Position numbers and translations under genes: made by a program. 64,000 nucleotides of DNA from Prosopocoilus inquinatus (Eukaryota; Arthropoda; Insecta; Coleoptera; Lucanidae): contig JAYKNF010000017.1 of NCBI GenBank assembly GCA_036172665.1, positions 186,001-250,000 on the forward strand, read 5' to 3'. The notes beneath the pieces were generated by a model. It saw only the letters and a list, made by a program, of their open reading frames with translations. It had not been told where the DNA came from and did no database searches. Of the stretch, positions 1 through 14,100 are shown one piece after another (the first letter of the stretch is position 1; every line of letters begins with the position of its first letter).

Positions 1-2682
1 AGGATCGATTAGATACATCACAGGAATAACGCTAATGCGTGTTGTTTCGTTTAAAACTATTTCCAGCTTCTGCTGCGTCCGAGAACTTCGTATCTCACAT
101 CAGGGATACTGGAGTCCATCCAAACGTCAAATAACATGATAGATAAGTAAGGATCGATTATATACAGCACAGGAACAACGCTAATACGTGTTGTTTCGTT
201 CAAAACTATTTCCAGCTTCTGCTGCGTCCGAGAACTTCGTATCTCACATCAAAGTTATTGGAGTCCATCGAAACGCCAAATAACCTGATGGATGAGTAAG
301 GATCGATTAGATATATCACAGGAACAACGCTAATGCGTGTTGTTTCGTTTAAAACTATTTCCAGCTTCTGCTGCGTCCGAGAACTTCGTATCTCACATCA
401 GGGATACTGGAGTCCATCCAAACGTCAAATAACATGATAGATAAGTAAGGATCGATTATATACAGCACAGGAACAACGCTAATACGTGTTGTTTCGTTCA
501 AAACTATTTCCAGCTTCTGCTGCGTCCGAAAACTTTGTATCTCACATCAGAGTTACTGGAGTCCATCCAAACTTCAAATAACATGATAGATGAGTAAGGA
601 TCGATTAGATACATCACAGGAACAACGCTAATGCGTGTTGTTTCGTTTAAAACTATTTCCAGCTTCTGCTGCGTCCGAAAATTTCGTGTCTCACATTAGA
701 GTTACTGGAGTCCATCGAAACGTCAAATAACATAGTAGCTAAGTAAGGATCGATTAGATACATCACAGGAACAACGCTAATACGTGTTGTTTCGTTTAAA
801 ACTATTTCCAGCTCCTGCTGCGTCCGAAAACTTCGTATCTCACTTCAGAGTTTCTGGAGCCCATCCAAACGTCAGATAACATGATAGACGAGTAAGGATC
901 GATTAGATACATCACAGGAACAACGCTAATGCGTGTTGTTTCGTTTAAAACTATTTCCAGCTTCTGCTGCGTCCGAGAACGTCGTATCTCACATCAAAGT
1001 TATTGGAGTCCATCGAAACGTCAAATAACCTGATGGATGAGTAAGGATCGATTAGATACATCACAGGAACAACGCTAATGCGTGTTGTTTCGTTTAAAAC
1101 TATTTCCAGCTTCTGCTGCGTCCGAGAACTTCGTATCTCACATCAGGGATACTGGAGTCCATCCAAACGTCAAATAACATGATAGATAAGTAAGGATCGA
1201 TTATATACAGCACAGGAACAACGCTAATACGTGTTGTTTCGTTCAAAACTATTTCCAGCTTCTGCTGCGTCCGAAAACTTTGTATCTCACATCAGAGTTA
1301 CTGGAGTCCATCCAAACTTCAAATAACATGATAGATGAGTAAGGATCGATTAGATACATCACAGGAACAACGCTAATGCGTGTTGTTTCGTTTAAAACTA
1401 TTTCCAGCTTCTGCTGCGTCCGAGAACTTCGTATCTCACATCAAAGTTATTGGAGTCCATCGAAACGTCAAATAACCTGATGGATGAGTAAGGATCGATT
1501 AGATACATCACAGGAACAACGCTAATGCGTGTTGTTTCGTTTAAAACTATTTCCAGCTTCTGCTGCGTCCGAGAACTTCGTATCTCACATCAGGGATACT
1601 GGAGTCCATCCAAACGTCAAATAACATGATAGATAAGTAAGGATCGATTATATACAGCACAGGAACAACGCTAATACGTGTTGTTTCGTTCAAAACTATT
1701 TCCAGCTTCTGCTGCGTCCGAAAACGTTGTATCTCACATCAGAGTTACTGGAGTCCATCCAAACTTCAAATAACATGATAGATGAGTAAGGATCGATTAG
1801 ATACATCACAGGAACAACGCTAATGCGTGTTGTTTCGTTTAAAACTATTTCCAGCTTCTGCTGCGTCCGAGAACTTCGTATCTCACATCAAAGTTATTGG
1901 AGTCCATCGAAACGCCAAATAACCTGATGGATGAGTAAGGATCGATTAGATACATCACAGGAATAACGCTAATGCGTGTTGTTTCGTTTAAAACTATTTC
2001 CAGCTTCTGCTGCGTCCGAAAATTTCGCGTCTCACATTAGAGTTACTGGAGTCCATCGAAACGTCAAATAACATGATAGATGAGTAAGGATCGATTAGAT
2101 ACATCACAGGAACAACGCTAATGCGTATTGTTTCGTTTAAAACTATTTCCAGCTCCTCCTGTGTCAGAAAACTTCGTATCTCACATTAGAGTTTCTGGAG
2201 TCCATCCAAACGTCAAATAACATGATAGATAAGTAAGGATCGATTAGATACAGGACAGGAACAACGCTAATGCGTGTTGTTTCGTTTAAAACTATTTCCA
2301 GCTTCAGTTGCGTCCGAAAACTTCGTATCTCACTTCAGAGTTACTGGAGCTCATCCAAACGTCAAATAACATGATAGATGAGTAAGGATCGATTAGATAC
2401 ATCACAGGAACAACGCTAATGCGTGTTGTTTCGTTTAAAACTATTTCCAGCTTCTGCTGCGTCCGAGAACTTCGTATCTCACATCAGAGTTACTAGAGTC
2501 CATCGAAACGTCAAATAACATGATAGATGAGTAAGGATCGATTAGATACATCACAGGAACAACGCTAATGCGTGTTGTTTCGTTTAAAACTATTTCCAGC
2601 TTCTGCTGCGTCCGAGAACTTCGTATCTCACATCAAAGTTATTGGAGTCCATCGAAACGCCAAATAACCTGATGGATGAGTA
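1..2682 (+). repeat. 18-monomer block, first copy
   Basis: Order: A, B/C chimera, A, B, N-like, W, C, A-B-C, A-B-C, D-E-F-G, C. The 2683 copy repeats the start, including the private AGATATATC at position 299, matched at 2981. It lacks the C monomer found here at 895, and it continues into a full D-L cassette, whereas this copy stops at G. Confidence 0.85.
150..298 (+). repeat. B/C chimeric monomer
   Basis: Left half is B (TATATACAGC, AATACG, TTCAAAA), right half is C (CCGAGAACTTCG, CAAAGTTATTGG, CGCCAAAT, CCTGATGG). The switch lies around monomer positions 53-83. The same chimera recurs at 2832 and 11323, so it formed once and was then duplicated. Confidence 0.82.
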
Positions 2683-5600
2683 AGGATCGATTAGATACAT
2701 CACAGGAATAACGCTAATGCGTGTTGTTTCGTTTAAAACTATTTCCAGCTTCTGCTGCGTCCGAGAACTTCGTATCTCACATCAGGGATACTGGAGTCCA
2801 TCCAAACGTCAAATAACATGATAGATAAGTAAGGATCGATTATATACAGCACAGGAACAACGCTAATACGTGTTGTTTCGTTCAAAACTATTTCCAGCTT
2901 CTGCTGCGTCCGAGAACTTCGTATCTCACATCAAAGTTATTGGAGTCCATCGAAACGCCAAATAACCTGATGGATGAGTAAGGATCGATTAGATATATCA
3001 CAGGAACAACGCTAATGCGTGTTGTTTCGTTCAAAACTATTTCCAGCTTCTGCTGCGTCCGAGAACTTCGTATCTCACATCAGGGATACTGGAGTCCATC
3101 CAAACGTCAAATAACATGATAGATAAGTAAGGATCGATTATATACAGCACAGGAACAACGCTAATACGTGTTGTTTCGTTCAAAACTATTTCCAGCTTCT
3201 GCTGCGTCCGAAAACTTTGTATCTCACATCAGAGTTACTGGAGTCCATCCAAACTTCAAATAACATGATAGATGAGTAAGGATCGATTAGATACATCACA
3301 GGAACAACGCTAATGCGTGTTGTTTCGTTTAAAACTATTTCCAGCTTCTGCTGCGTCCGAAAATTTCGTGTCTCACATTAGAGTTACTGGAGTCCATCGA
3401 AACGTCAAATAACATAGTAGCTAAGTAAGGATCGATTAGATACATCACAGGAACAACGCTAATACGTGTTGTTTCGTTTAAAACTATTTCCAGCTCCTGC
3501 TGCGTCCGAAAACTTCGTATCTCACTTCAGAGTTTCTGGAGCCCATCCAAACGTCAGATAACATGATAGACGAGTAAGGATCGATTAGATACATCACAGG
3601 AACAACGCTAATGCGTGTTGTTTCGTTTAAAACTATTTCCAGCTTCTGCTGCGTCCGAGAACTTCGTATCTCACATCAGGGATACTGGAGTCCATCCAAA
3701 CGTCAAATAACATGATAGATAAGTAAGGATCGATTATATACAGCACAGGAACAACGCTAATACGTGTTGTTTCGTTCAAAACTATTTCCAGCTTCTGCTG
3801 CGTCCGAAAACTTTGTATCTCACATCAGAGTTACTGGAGTCCATCCAAACTTCAAATAACATGATAGATGAGTAAGGATCGATTAGATACATCACAGGAA
3901 CAACGCTAATGCGTGTTGTTTCGTTTAAAACTATTTCCAGCTTCTGCTGCGTCCGAGAACTTCGTATCTCACATCAAAGTTATTGGAGTCCATCGAAACG
4001 TCAAATAACCTGATGGATGAGTAAGGATCGATTAGATACATCACAGGAACAACGCTAATGCGTGTTGTTTCGTTTAAAACTATTTCCAGCTTCTGCTGCG
4101 TCCGAGAACTTCGTATCTCACATCAGGGATACTGGAGTCCATCCAAACGTCAAATAACATGATAGATAAGTAAGGATCGATTATATACAGCACAGGAACA
4201 ACGCTAATACGTGTTGTTTCGTTCAAAACTATTTCCAGCTTCTGCTGCGTCCGAAAACTTTGTATCTCACATCAGAGTTACTGGAGTCCATCCAAACTTC
4301 AAATAACATGATAGATGAGTAAGGATCGATTAGATACATCACAGGAACAACGCTAATGCGTGTTGTTTCGTTTAAAACTATTTCCAGCTTCTGCTGCGTC
4401 CGAGAACTTCGTATCTCACATCAAAGTTATTGGAGTCCATCGAAACGCCAAATAACCTGATGGATGAGTAAGGATCTATTAGATACATCACAGGAATAAC
4501 GCTAATGCGTGTTGTTTCGTTTAAAACTATTTCCAGCTTCTGCTGCGTCCGAAAATTTCGCGTCTCACATTAGAGTTACTGGAGTCCATCGAAACGTCAA
4601 ATAACATGATAGATGAGTAAGGATCGATTAGATACATCACAGGAACAACGCTAATGCGTATTGTTTCGTTTAAAACTATTTCCAGCTCCTCCTGTGTCAG
4701 AAAACTTCGTATCTCACATTAGAGTTTCTGGAGTCCATCCAAACGTCAAATAACATGATAGATAAGTAAGGATCGATTAGATACAGGACAGGAACAACGC
4801 TAATGCGTGTTGTTTCGTTTAAAACTATTTCCAGCTTCAGTTGCGTCCGAAAACTTCGTATCTCACTTCAGAGTTACTGGAGCTCATCCAAACGTCAAAT
4901 AACATGATAGATGAGTAAGGATCGATTAGATACATCACAGGAACAACGCTAATGCGTGTTGTTTCGTTTAAAACTATTTCCAGCTTCTGCTGCGTCCGAG
5001 AACTTCGTATCTCACATCAGAGTTACTAGAGTCCATCGAAACGTCAAATAACATGATAGATGAGTAAGGATCGATTAGATACATCACAGGAAAAACGCTA
5101 ATGCGTATTGTTTCGTTTAAAACTATTTCCAGCTAATCCTGTGTCCGAAAACTTCGTATCTCACATTAGAGTTACTGGAGTCCATCCAAACGTCAAATAA
5201 CATGATAGATGAGTAAGGATCGATTAGATACAGCACAGGAACAACGTTAATGCGTGTTGTTTCGTTTAAAACTATTTCCAGCTTCAGTTGCGTCCGAAAA
5301 CTTCGTATATTACTTCAGAGTTACTGGAGCCCATCCAAACGTCAAATAACATGATAGATGAGTAAGGATCGATTAGGTACATCACAGGAACAACGATAAT
5401 GCGTGTTGTTTCGTTTAAAACTATTTCCAGCTCCTGCTGCGTCCGAAAACTTCGTATCTCACTTCAGATATTCTGGAGCACATCCAAACGTCAAATAACA
5501 TGATAGACGAGTAAGGATCGATTAGATACAGCACAGGAACAACGCTAATGCGTGTTGTTTCGTTCAAAATTATTTCCAGCTTCTGCTGCGTCCGAGAACT

Positions 5601-7300
5601 TCGTATCTCACATCAAAGTTATTGGAGTAAATCGAAACGCCAAATAACATGATGGATGAGTAAGGATCGATTAGATACATCACAGGAACAACGCTAATGC
5701 GTGTTGTTTCGTTCAAAACTATTTCCAGCTTCTGCTGCGTCCGAGAACTTCGTATCTCACATCAAAGTTATTGGAGTAAATCGAAACGCCAAATAACATG
5801 ATGGATGAGTAAGGATCGATTAGATACATCACAGGACAACGCTAATGCGTGTTGTTTCGTTTAAAACTATTTCCAGCCCCTGCTGCGTCCGAAAACTTCG
5901 TATCTCACTTCAGAGTTACTGGAGCCCATCCAAACGTCAGATAACATGATAGATGAGTAAGGATCGATTAGGTACATCACAGGAACAACGCTAATGCGTG
6001 TTGTTTCGTTCAAAACTATTTCCAGCTTCTGCTGCGTCCGAAAATTTCGTGTCTCACATTAGAGTTACTGGAGTCCATCGAAACGTCAAATAACATAGTA
6101 GCTAAGTAAGGATCGATTAGATACATCACAGGAACAACGCTAATACGTGTTGTTTCGTTTAAAACTATTTCCAGCTTCTGCTGCGTCCGAAAACTTCGTA
6201 TCTCACTTCAGAGTTGCTGGAGCCCATCCAAACGTCAAATAACATGATAGATGAGTAAGGATCGATTAGGTACATCACAGGAACAACGCTAATGCGTGTT
6301 GTTTCGTTCAAAACTATTTCCAGCTTCTGCTGCGTCCGAAAATTTCGTGTCTCACATTAGAGTTACTGGAGTCCATCGAAACGTCAAATAACATAGTAGC
6401 TAAGTAAGGATCGATTAGATACATCACAGGAACAACGCTAGTACGTGTTGTTTCGTTTAAAACTATTTCCAGCTTCTGCTGCGTCCGAGAACTTCGTATC
6501 TTACATCAGGGTTACTGGAGTCCATCCAAACGTCAAATAACATGATAGATAAGTAAGGATCGATTAGATACATCACAGGAACAACGCTAGTACGTGTTGT
6601 TTCGTTTAAAACTATTTCCAGCTTCTGCTGCGTCCGAAAACTTCGTATCTCACTTCAGAGCTACTTGAGCCCATCCAAAAGCCAAATAACATGATAGATG
6701 AGTAAGGCTCGATTAGATACATCACAGGAACAACGCTAATGCGTGTTGTTTCATTTAAAACTATTTCCAGCTTCTGCTGCGTCCGAGAACTTCGTATCTC
6801 ACATCAGGGATACTGGAGTCCATCCAAACGTCAAATAACATGATAGACAAGTAAGGATTGATTAGATACAGCACAGGAACAACGCTAATGCGTGTTGTTT
6901 CGTTCAAAACTCTTTCCAGCTCCTCCTGTGTCCGAAAACTTCGTTTCTCACATTAGAGTTACTGGAGTCCATCCAAACGTCAAATAACATGATAGATAAG
7001 TAAGGATCGATTAGATACATCACAGGAACAACGCTAATGCGTGTTGTTTCGTTTAAAACTATTTCCAGCTTCTGCTGCGTCCGAGAACTTCGTATCTCAC
7101 ATCAAAGTTATTGGAGTCCATCGAAACGCCAAATAACCTGACGGATGAGTAAGGATCGATTAGATACATCACAGGAACAACGCTAATGCGTGTTGTTTCG
7201 TTCAAAACTATTTCCAGCTTCTGCTGCATCCGAGAACTTCGTATCTCACATCAAAGTTATTGGAGTAAATCGAAACGCCAAATAACATGATGGATGGGTA
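2683..7300 (+). repeat. 31-monomer block, copy 1 of the 8,491-bp-offset duplication
   Basis: Order: A, B/C, A, B, N-like, W, A-B-C, A-B-C, D to L, M-N-O-N, P, S-T-U-C-V. The same series lies at 11174-15791, and both have the K variant TTCAAAATTATT and P joined directly to S. The copies part company after V: O follows here at 7301, M follows in the other at 15792. Confidence 0.85.
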
Positions 7301-9832
7301 AGGATCGATTAGATACATCACAGGAACAACGCTAATACGTGTTGTTTCGTTTAAAACTATTTCCAGCTTCTGCTGCGTCCGAAAACTTCGTATCTCACTT
7401 CAGAGTTGCTGGAGCCCATCCAAACGTCAAATAACATGATAGATGAGTAAGGATCGATTAGGTACATCACAGGAACAACGCTAATGCGTGTTGTTTCGTT
7501 CAAAACTATTTCCAGCTTCTGCTGCGTCCGAAAATTTCGTGTCTCACATTAGAGTTACTGGAGTCCATCGAAACGTCAAATAACATAGTAGCTAAGTAAG
7601 GATCGATTAGATACATCACAGGAACAACGCTAATACGTGTTGTTTCGTTTAAAACTATTTCCAGCTCCTGCTGCGTCCGAAAACTTCGTATCTCACTTCA
7701 GAGTTTCTGGAGCCCATCCAAACGTCAGATAACATGATAGACGAGTAAGGATCGATTAGATACATCACAGGAACAACGCTAATGCGTGTTGTTTCGTTTA
7801 AAACTATTTCCAGCTTCTGCTGCGTCCGAGAACTTCGTATCTCACATCAGGGATACTGGAGTCCATCCAAACGTCAAATAACATGATAGATAAGTAAGGA
7901 TCGATTATATACAGCACAGGAACAACGCTAATACGTGTTGTTTCGTTCAAAACTATTTCCAGCTTCTGCTGCGTCCGAAAACTTTGTATCTCACATCAGA
8001 GTTACTGGAGTCCATCCAAACTTCAAATAACATGATAGATGAGTAAGGATCGATTAGATACATCACAGGAACAACGCTAATGCGTGTTGTTTCGTTTAAA
8101 ACTATTTCCAGCTTCTGCTGCGTCCGAGAACTTCGTATCTCACATCAAAGTTATTGGAGTCCATCGAAACGCCAAATAACCTGATGGATGAGTAAGGATC
8201 GATTAGATACATCACAGGAACAACGCTAATGCGTGTTGTTTCGTTTAAAACTATTTCCAGCTTCTGCTGCGTCCGAGAACTTCGTATCTCACATCAGGGA
8301 TACTGGAGTCCATCCAAACGTCAAATAACATGATAGATAAGTAAGGATCGATTATATACAGCACAGGAACAACGCTAATACGTGTTGTTTCGTTCAAAAC
8401 TATTTCCAGCTTCTGCTGCGTCCGAAAACTTTGTATCTCACATCAGAGTTACTGGAGTCCATCCAAACTTCAAATAACATGATAGATGAGTAAGGATCGA
8501 TTAGATACATCACAGGAACAACGCTAATGCGTGTTGTTTCGTTTAAAACTATTTCCAGCTTCTGCTGCGTCCGAGAACTTCGTATCTCACATCAAAGTTA
8601 TTGGAGTCCATCGAAACGCCAAATAACCTGATGGATGAGTAAGGATCGATTAGATACATCACAGGAATAACGCTAATGCGTGTTGTTTCGTTTAAAACTA
8701 TTTCCAGCTTCTGCTGCGTCCGAAAATTTCGTGTCTCACATTAGAGTTACTGGAGTCCATCGAAACGTCAAATAACATGATAGATGAGTAAGGATCGATT
8801 AGATACATCACAGGAACAACGCTAATGCGTATTGTTTCGTTTAAAACTATTTCCAGCTCCTCCTGTGTCAGAAAACTTCGTATCTCACATTAGAGTTTCT
8901 GGAGTCCATCCAAACGTCAAATAACATGATAGATAAGTAAGGATCGATTAGATACAGGACAGGAACAACGCTAATGCGTGTTGTTTCGTTTAAAACTATT
9001 TCCAGCTTCAGTTGCGTCCGAAAACTTCGTATCTCACTTCAGAGTTACTGGAGCTCATCCAAACGTCAAATAACCTGATGGATGAGTAAGGATCGATTAG
9101 ATACATCACAGGACAACGCTAATGCGTGTTGTTTCGTTTAAAACTATTTCCAGCCCCTGCTGCGTCCGAAAACTTCGTATCTCACTTCAGAGTTACTGGA
9201 GCCCATCCAAACGTCAGATAACATGATAGATGAGTAAGGATCGATTAGGTACATCACAGGAACAACGCTAATGCGTGTTGTTTCGTTCAAAACTATTTCC
9301 AGCTTCTGCTGCGTCCGAAAATTTCGTGTCTCACATTAGAGTTACTGGAGTCCATCGAAACGTCAAATAACATAGTAGCTAAGTAAGGATCGATTAGATA
9401 CATCACAGGAACAACGCTAATACGTGTTGTTTCGTTTAAAACTATTTCCAGCTTCTGCTGCGTCCGAAAACTTCGTATCTCACTTCAGAGTTGCTGGAGC
9501 CCATCCAAACGTCAAATAACATGATAGATGAGTAAGGATCGATTAGGTACATCACAGGAACAACGCTAATGCGTGTTGTTTCGTTCAAAACTATTTCCAG
9601 CTTCTGCTGCGTCCGAAAATTTCGTGTCTCACATTAGAGTTACTGGAGTCCATCGAAACGTCAAATAACATAGTAGCTAAGTAAGGATCGATTAGATACA
9701 TCACAGGAACAACGCTAATACGTGTTGTTTCGTTTAAAACTATTTCCAGCTTCTGCTGCGTCCGAAAACTTCGTATCTCACTTCAGAGTTGCTGGAGCCC
9801 ATCCAAACGTCAAATAACATGATAGATGAGTA

Positions 9833-9981
9833 AGGATCGATTAGGTACATCACAGGAACAACGCTAATGCGTGTTGTTTCGTTCAAAACTATTTCCAGCT
9901 TCTGCTGCGTCCGAGAACTTCGTATCTCACATCAGGGATACTGGAGTCCATCCAAACGTCAAATAACATGATAGATAAGTA
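9833..9981 (+). repeat. N/A chimeric monomer
   Basis: Starts as N (AGGTACATC, TTCAAAA) and ends as A (CCGAGAACTTCG, CATCAGGGATACTGG, GATAAG). It is where an O-N run changes into A-B-C triplets, so it marks a crossover or conversion join. Confidence 0.8.
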
Positions 9982-11024
9982 AGGATCGATTATATACAGC
10001 ACAGGAACAACGCTAATACGTGTTGTTTCGTTCAAAACTATTTCCAGCTTCTGCTGCGTCCGAAAACTTTGTATCTCACATCAGAGTTACTGGAGTCCAT
10101 CCAAACTTCAAATAACATGATAGATGAGTAAGGATCGATTAGATACATCACAGGAACAACGCTAATGCGTGTTGTTTCGTTTAAAACTATTTCCAGCTTC
10201 TGCTGCGTCCGAGAACTTCGTATCTCACATCAAAGTTATTGGAGTCCATCGAAACGTCAAATAACCTGATGGATGAGTAAGGATCGATTAGATACATCAC
10301 AGGAACAACGCTAATGCGTGTTGTTTCGTTTAAAACTATTTCCAGCTTCTGCTGCGTCCGAGAACTTCGTATCTCACATCAGGGATACTGGAGTCCATCC
10401 AAACGTCAAATAACATGATAGATAAGTAAGGATCGATTATATACAGCACAGGAACAACGCTAATACGTGTTGTTTCGTTCAAAACTATTTCCAGCTTCTG
10501 CTGCATCCGAAAACTTTGTATCTCACATCAGAGTTACTGGAGTCCATCCAAACTTCAAATAACATGATAGATGAGTAAGGATCGATTAGATACATCACAG
10601 GAACAACGCTAATGCGTGTTGTTTCGTTTAAAACTATTTCCAGCTTCTGCTGCGTCCGAGAACTTCGTATCTCACATCAAAGTTATTGGAGTCCATCGAA
10701 ACGCCAAATAACCTGATGGATGAGTAAGGATCGATTAGATACATCACAGGAACAACGCTAATGCGTGTTGTTTCGTTTAAAACTATTTCCAGCTTCTGCT
10801 GCGTCCGAGAACTTCGTATCTCACATCAGGGATACTGGAGTCCATCCAAACGTCAAATAACATGATAGATAAGTAAGGATCGATTATATACAGCACAGGA
10901 ACAACGCTAATACGTGTTGTTTCGTTCAAAACTATTTCCAGCTTCTGCTGCGTCCGAAAACTTTGTATCTCACATCAGAGTTACTGGAGTCCATCCAAAC
11001 TTCAAATAACATGATAGATGAGTA

Positions 11025-11173
11025 AGGATCGATTAGATACATCACAGGAACAACGCTAATGCGTGTTGTTTCGTTTAAAACTATTTCCAGCTTCTGCTGC
11101 GTCCGAGAACTTCGTATCTCACATCAGGGATACTGGAGTCCATCGAAACGCCAAATAACCTGATGGATGAGTA
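11025..11173 (+). repeat. A/C chimeric monomer
   Basis: A-type up to CATCAGGGATACTGGAGTCC, then C-type CGAAACGCCAAAT and AACCTGATGG. The switch is near monomer position 115-121. It lies at the left edge of the second copy of the 8,491-bp-offset duplication. Confidence 0.8.
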
Positions 11174-14100
11174 AGGATCGATTAGATACATCACAGGAAT
11201 AACGCTAATGCGTGTTGTTTCGTTTAAAACTATTTCCAGCTTCTGCTGCGTCCGAGAACTTCGTATCTCACATCAGGGATACTGGAGTCCATCCAAACGT
11301 CAAATAACATGATAGATAAGTAAGGATCGATTATATACAGCACAGGAACAACGCTAATACGTGTTGTTTCGTTCAAAACTATTTCCAGCTTCTGCTGCGT
11401 CCGAGAACTTCGTATCTCACATCAAAGTTATTGGAGTCCATCGAAACGCCAAATAACCTGATGGATGAGTAAGGATCGATTAGATACATCACAGGAACAA
11501 CGCTAATGCGTGTTGTTTCGTTTAAAACTATTTCCAGCTTCTGCTGCGTCCGAGAACTTCGTATCTCACATCAGGGATACTGGAGTCCATCCAAACGTCA
11601 AATAACATGATAGATAAGTAAGGATCGATTATATACAGCACAGGAACAACGCTAATACGTGTTGTTTCGTTCAAAACTATTTCCAGCTTCTGCTGCGTCC
11701 GAAAACTTTGTATCTCACATCAGAGTTACTGGAGTCCATCCAAACTTCAAATAACATGATAGATGAGTAAGGATCGATTAGATACATCACAGGAACAACG
11801 CTAATGCGTGTTGTTTCGTTTAAAACTATTTCCAGCTTCTGCTGCGTCCGAAAATTTCGTGTCTCACATTAGAGTTACTGGAGTCCATCGAAACGTCAAA
11901 TAACATAGTAGCTAAGTAAGGATCGATTAGATACATCACAGGAACAACGCTAATACGTGTTGTTTCGTTTAAAACTATTTCCAGCTCCTGCTGCGTCCGA
12001 AAACTTCGTATCTCACTTCAGAGTTTCTGGAGCCCATCCAAACGTCAGATAACATGATAGACGAGTAAGGATCGATTAGATACATCACAGGAACAACGCT
12101 AATGCGTGTTGTTTCGTTTAAAACTATTTCCAGCTTCTGCTGCGTCCGAGAACTTCGTATCTCACATCAGGGATACTGGAGTCCATCCAAACGTCAAATA
12201 ACATGATAGATAAGTAAGGATCGATTATATACAGCACAGGAACAACGCTAATACGTGTTGTTTCGTTCAAAACTATTTCCAGCTTCTGCTGCGTCCGAAA
12301 ACTTTGTATCTCACATCAGAGTTACTGGAGTCCATCCAAACTTCAAATAACATGATAGATGAGTAAGGATCGATTAGATACATCACAGGAACAACGCTAA
12401 TGCGTGTTGTTTCGTTTAAAACTATTTCCAGCTTCTGCTGCGTCCGAGAACTTCGTATCTCACATCAAAGTTATTGGAGTCCATCGAAACGTCAAATAAC
12501 CTGATGGATGAGTAAGGATCGATTAGATACATCACAGGAACAACGCTAATGCGTGTTGTTTGGTTTAAAACTATTTCCAGCTTCTGCTGCGTCCGAGAAC
12601 TTCGTATCTCACATCAGGGATACTGGAGTCCATCCAAACGTCAAATAACATGATAGATAAGTAAGGATCGATTATATACAGCACAGGAATAACGCTAATA
12701 CGTGTTGTTTCGTTCAAAACTATTTCCAGCTTCTGCTGCGTCCGAAAACTTTGTATCTCACATCAGAGTTACTGGAGTCCATCCAAACTTCAAATAACAT
12801 GATAGATGAGTAAGGATCGATTAGATACATCACAGGAACAACGCTAATGCGTGTTGTTTCGTTTAAAACTATTTCCAGCTTCTGCTGCGTCCGAGAACTT
12901 CATATCTCACATCAAAGTTATTGGAGTCCATCGAAACGCCAAATAACCTGATGGATGAGTAAGGATCGATTAGATACATCACAGGAATAACGCTAATGCG
13001 TGTTGTTTCGTTTAAAACTATTTCCAGCTTCTGCTGCGTCCGAAAATTTCGTGTCTCACATTAGAGTTACTGGAGTCCATCGAAACGTCAAATAACATGA
13101 TAGATGAGTAAGGATCGATTAGATACATCACAGGAACAACGCTAATGCGTATTGTTTCGTTTAAAACTATTTCCAGCTCCTCCTGTGCCAGAAAACTTCG
13201 TATCTCACATTAGAGTTTCTGGAGTCCATCCAAACGTCAAATAACATGATAGATAAGTAAGGATCGATTAGATACAGGACAGGAACAACGCTAATGCGTG
13301 TTGTTTCGTTTAAAACTATTTCCAGCTTCAGTTGCGTCCGAAAACTTCGTATCTCACTTCAGAGTTACTGGAGCTCATCCAAACGTCAAATAACATGATA
13401 GATGAGTAAGGATCGATTAGATACATCACAGGAACAACGCTAATGCGTGTTGTTTCGTTTAAAACTATTTCCAGCTTCTGCTGCGTCCGAGAACTTCGTA
13501 TCTCACATCAGAGTTACTAGAGTCCATCGAAACGTCAAATAACATGATAGATGAGTAAGGATCGATTAGATACATCACAGGAAAAACGCTAATGCGTATT
13601 GTTTCGTTTAAAACTATTTCCAGCTCCTCCTGTGTCCGAAAACTTCGTATCTCACATTAGAGTTACTGGAGTCCATCCAAACGTCAAATAACATGATAGA
13701 TGAGTAAGGATCGATTAGATACAGCACAGGAACAACGTTAATGCGTGTTGTTTCGTTTAAAACTATTTCCAGCTTCAGTTGCGTCCGAAAACTTCGTATA
13801 TTACTTCAGAGTTACTGGAGCCCATCCAAACGTCAAATAACATGATAGATGAGTAAGGATCGATTAGGTACATCACAGGAACAACGATAATGCGTGTTGT
13901 TTCGTTTAAAACTATTTCCAGCTCCTGCTGCGTCCGAAAACTTCGTATCTCACTTCAGATATTCTGGAGCACATCCAAACGTCAAATAACATGATAGACG
14001 AGTAAGGATCGATTAGATACAGCACAGGAACAACGCTAATGCGTGTTGTTTCGTTCAAAATTATTTCCAGCTTCTGCTGCGTCCGAGAACTTCGTATCTC

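Larger units (their letters stand above)
7301..11173 (+). repeat. Rearranged stretch of 26 monomers
   Basis: Order: O-N-W, A-B-C, A-B-C, D-E-F, M-N-O-N-O, N/A chimera, B-C, A-B-C, A-B, A/C chimera. Compared with the canonical order, G to L are missing after F, and the A-B-C triplets are over-amplified. F at 8940 ends with C-like sequence, so the F-to-M jump passed through a C-like segment. Confidence 0.8.
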
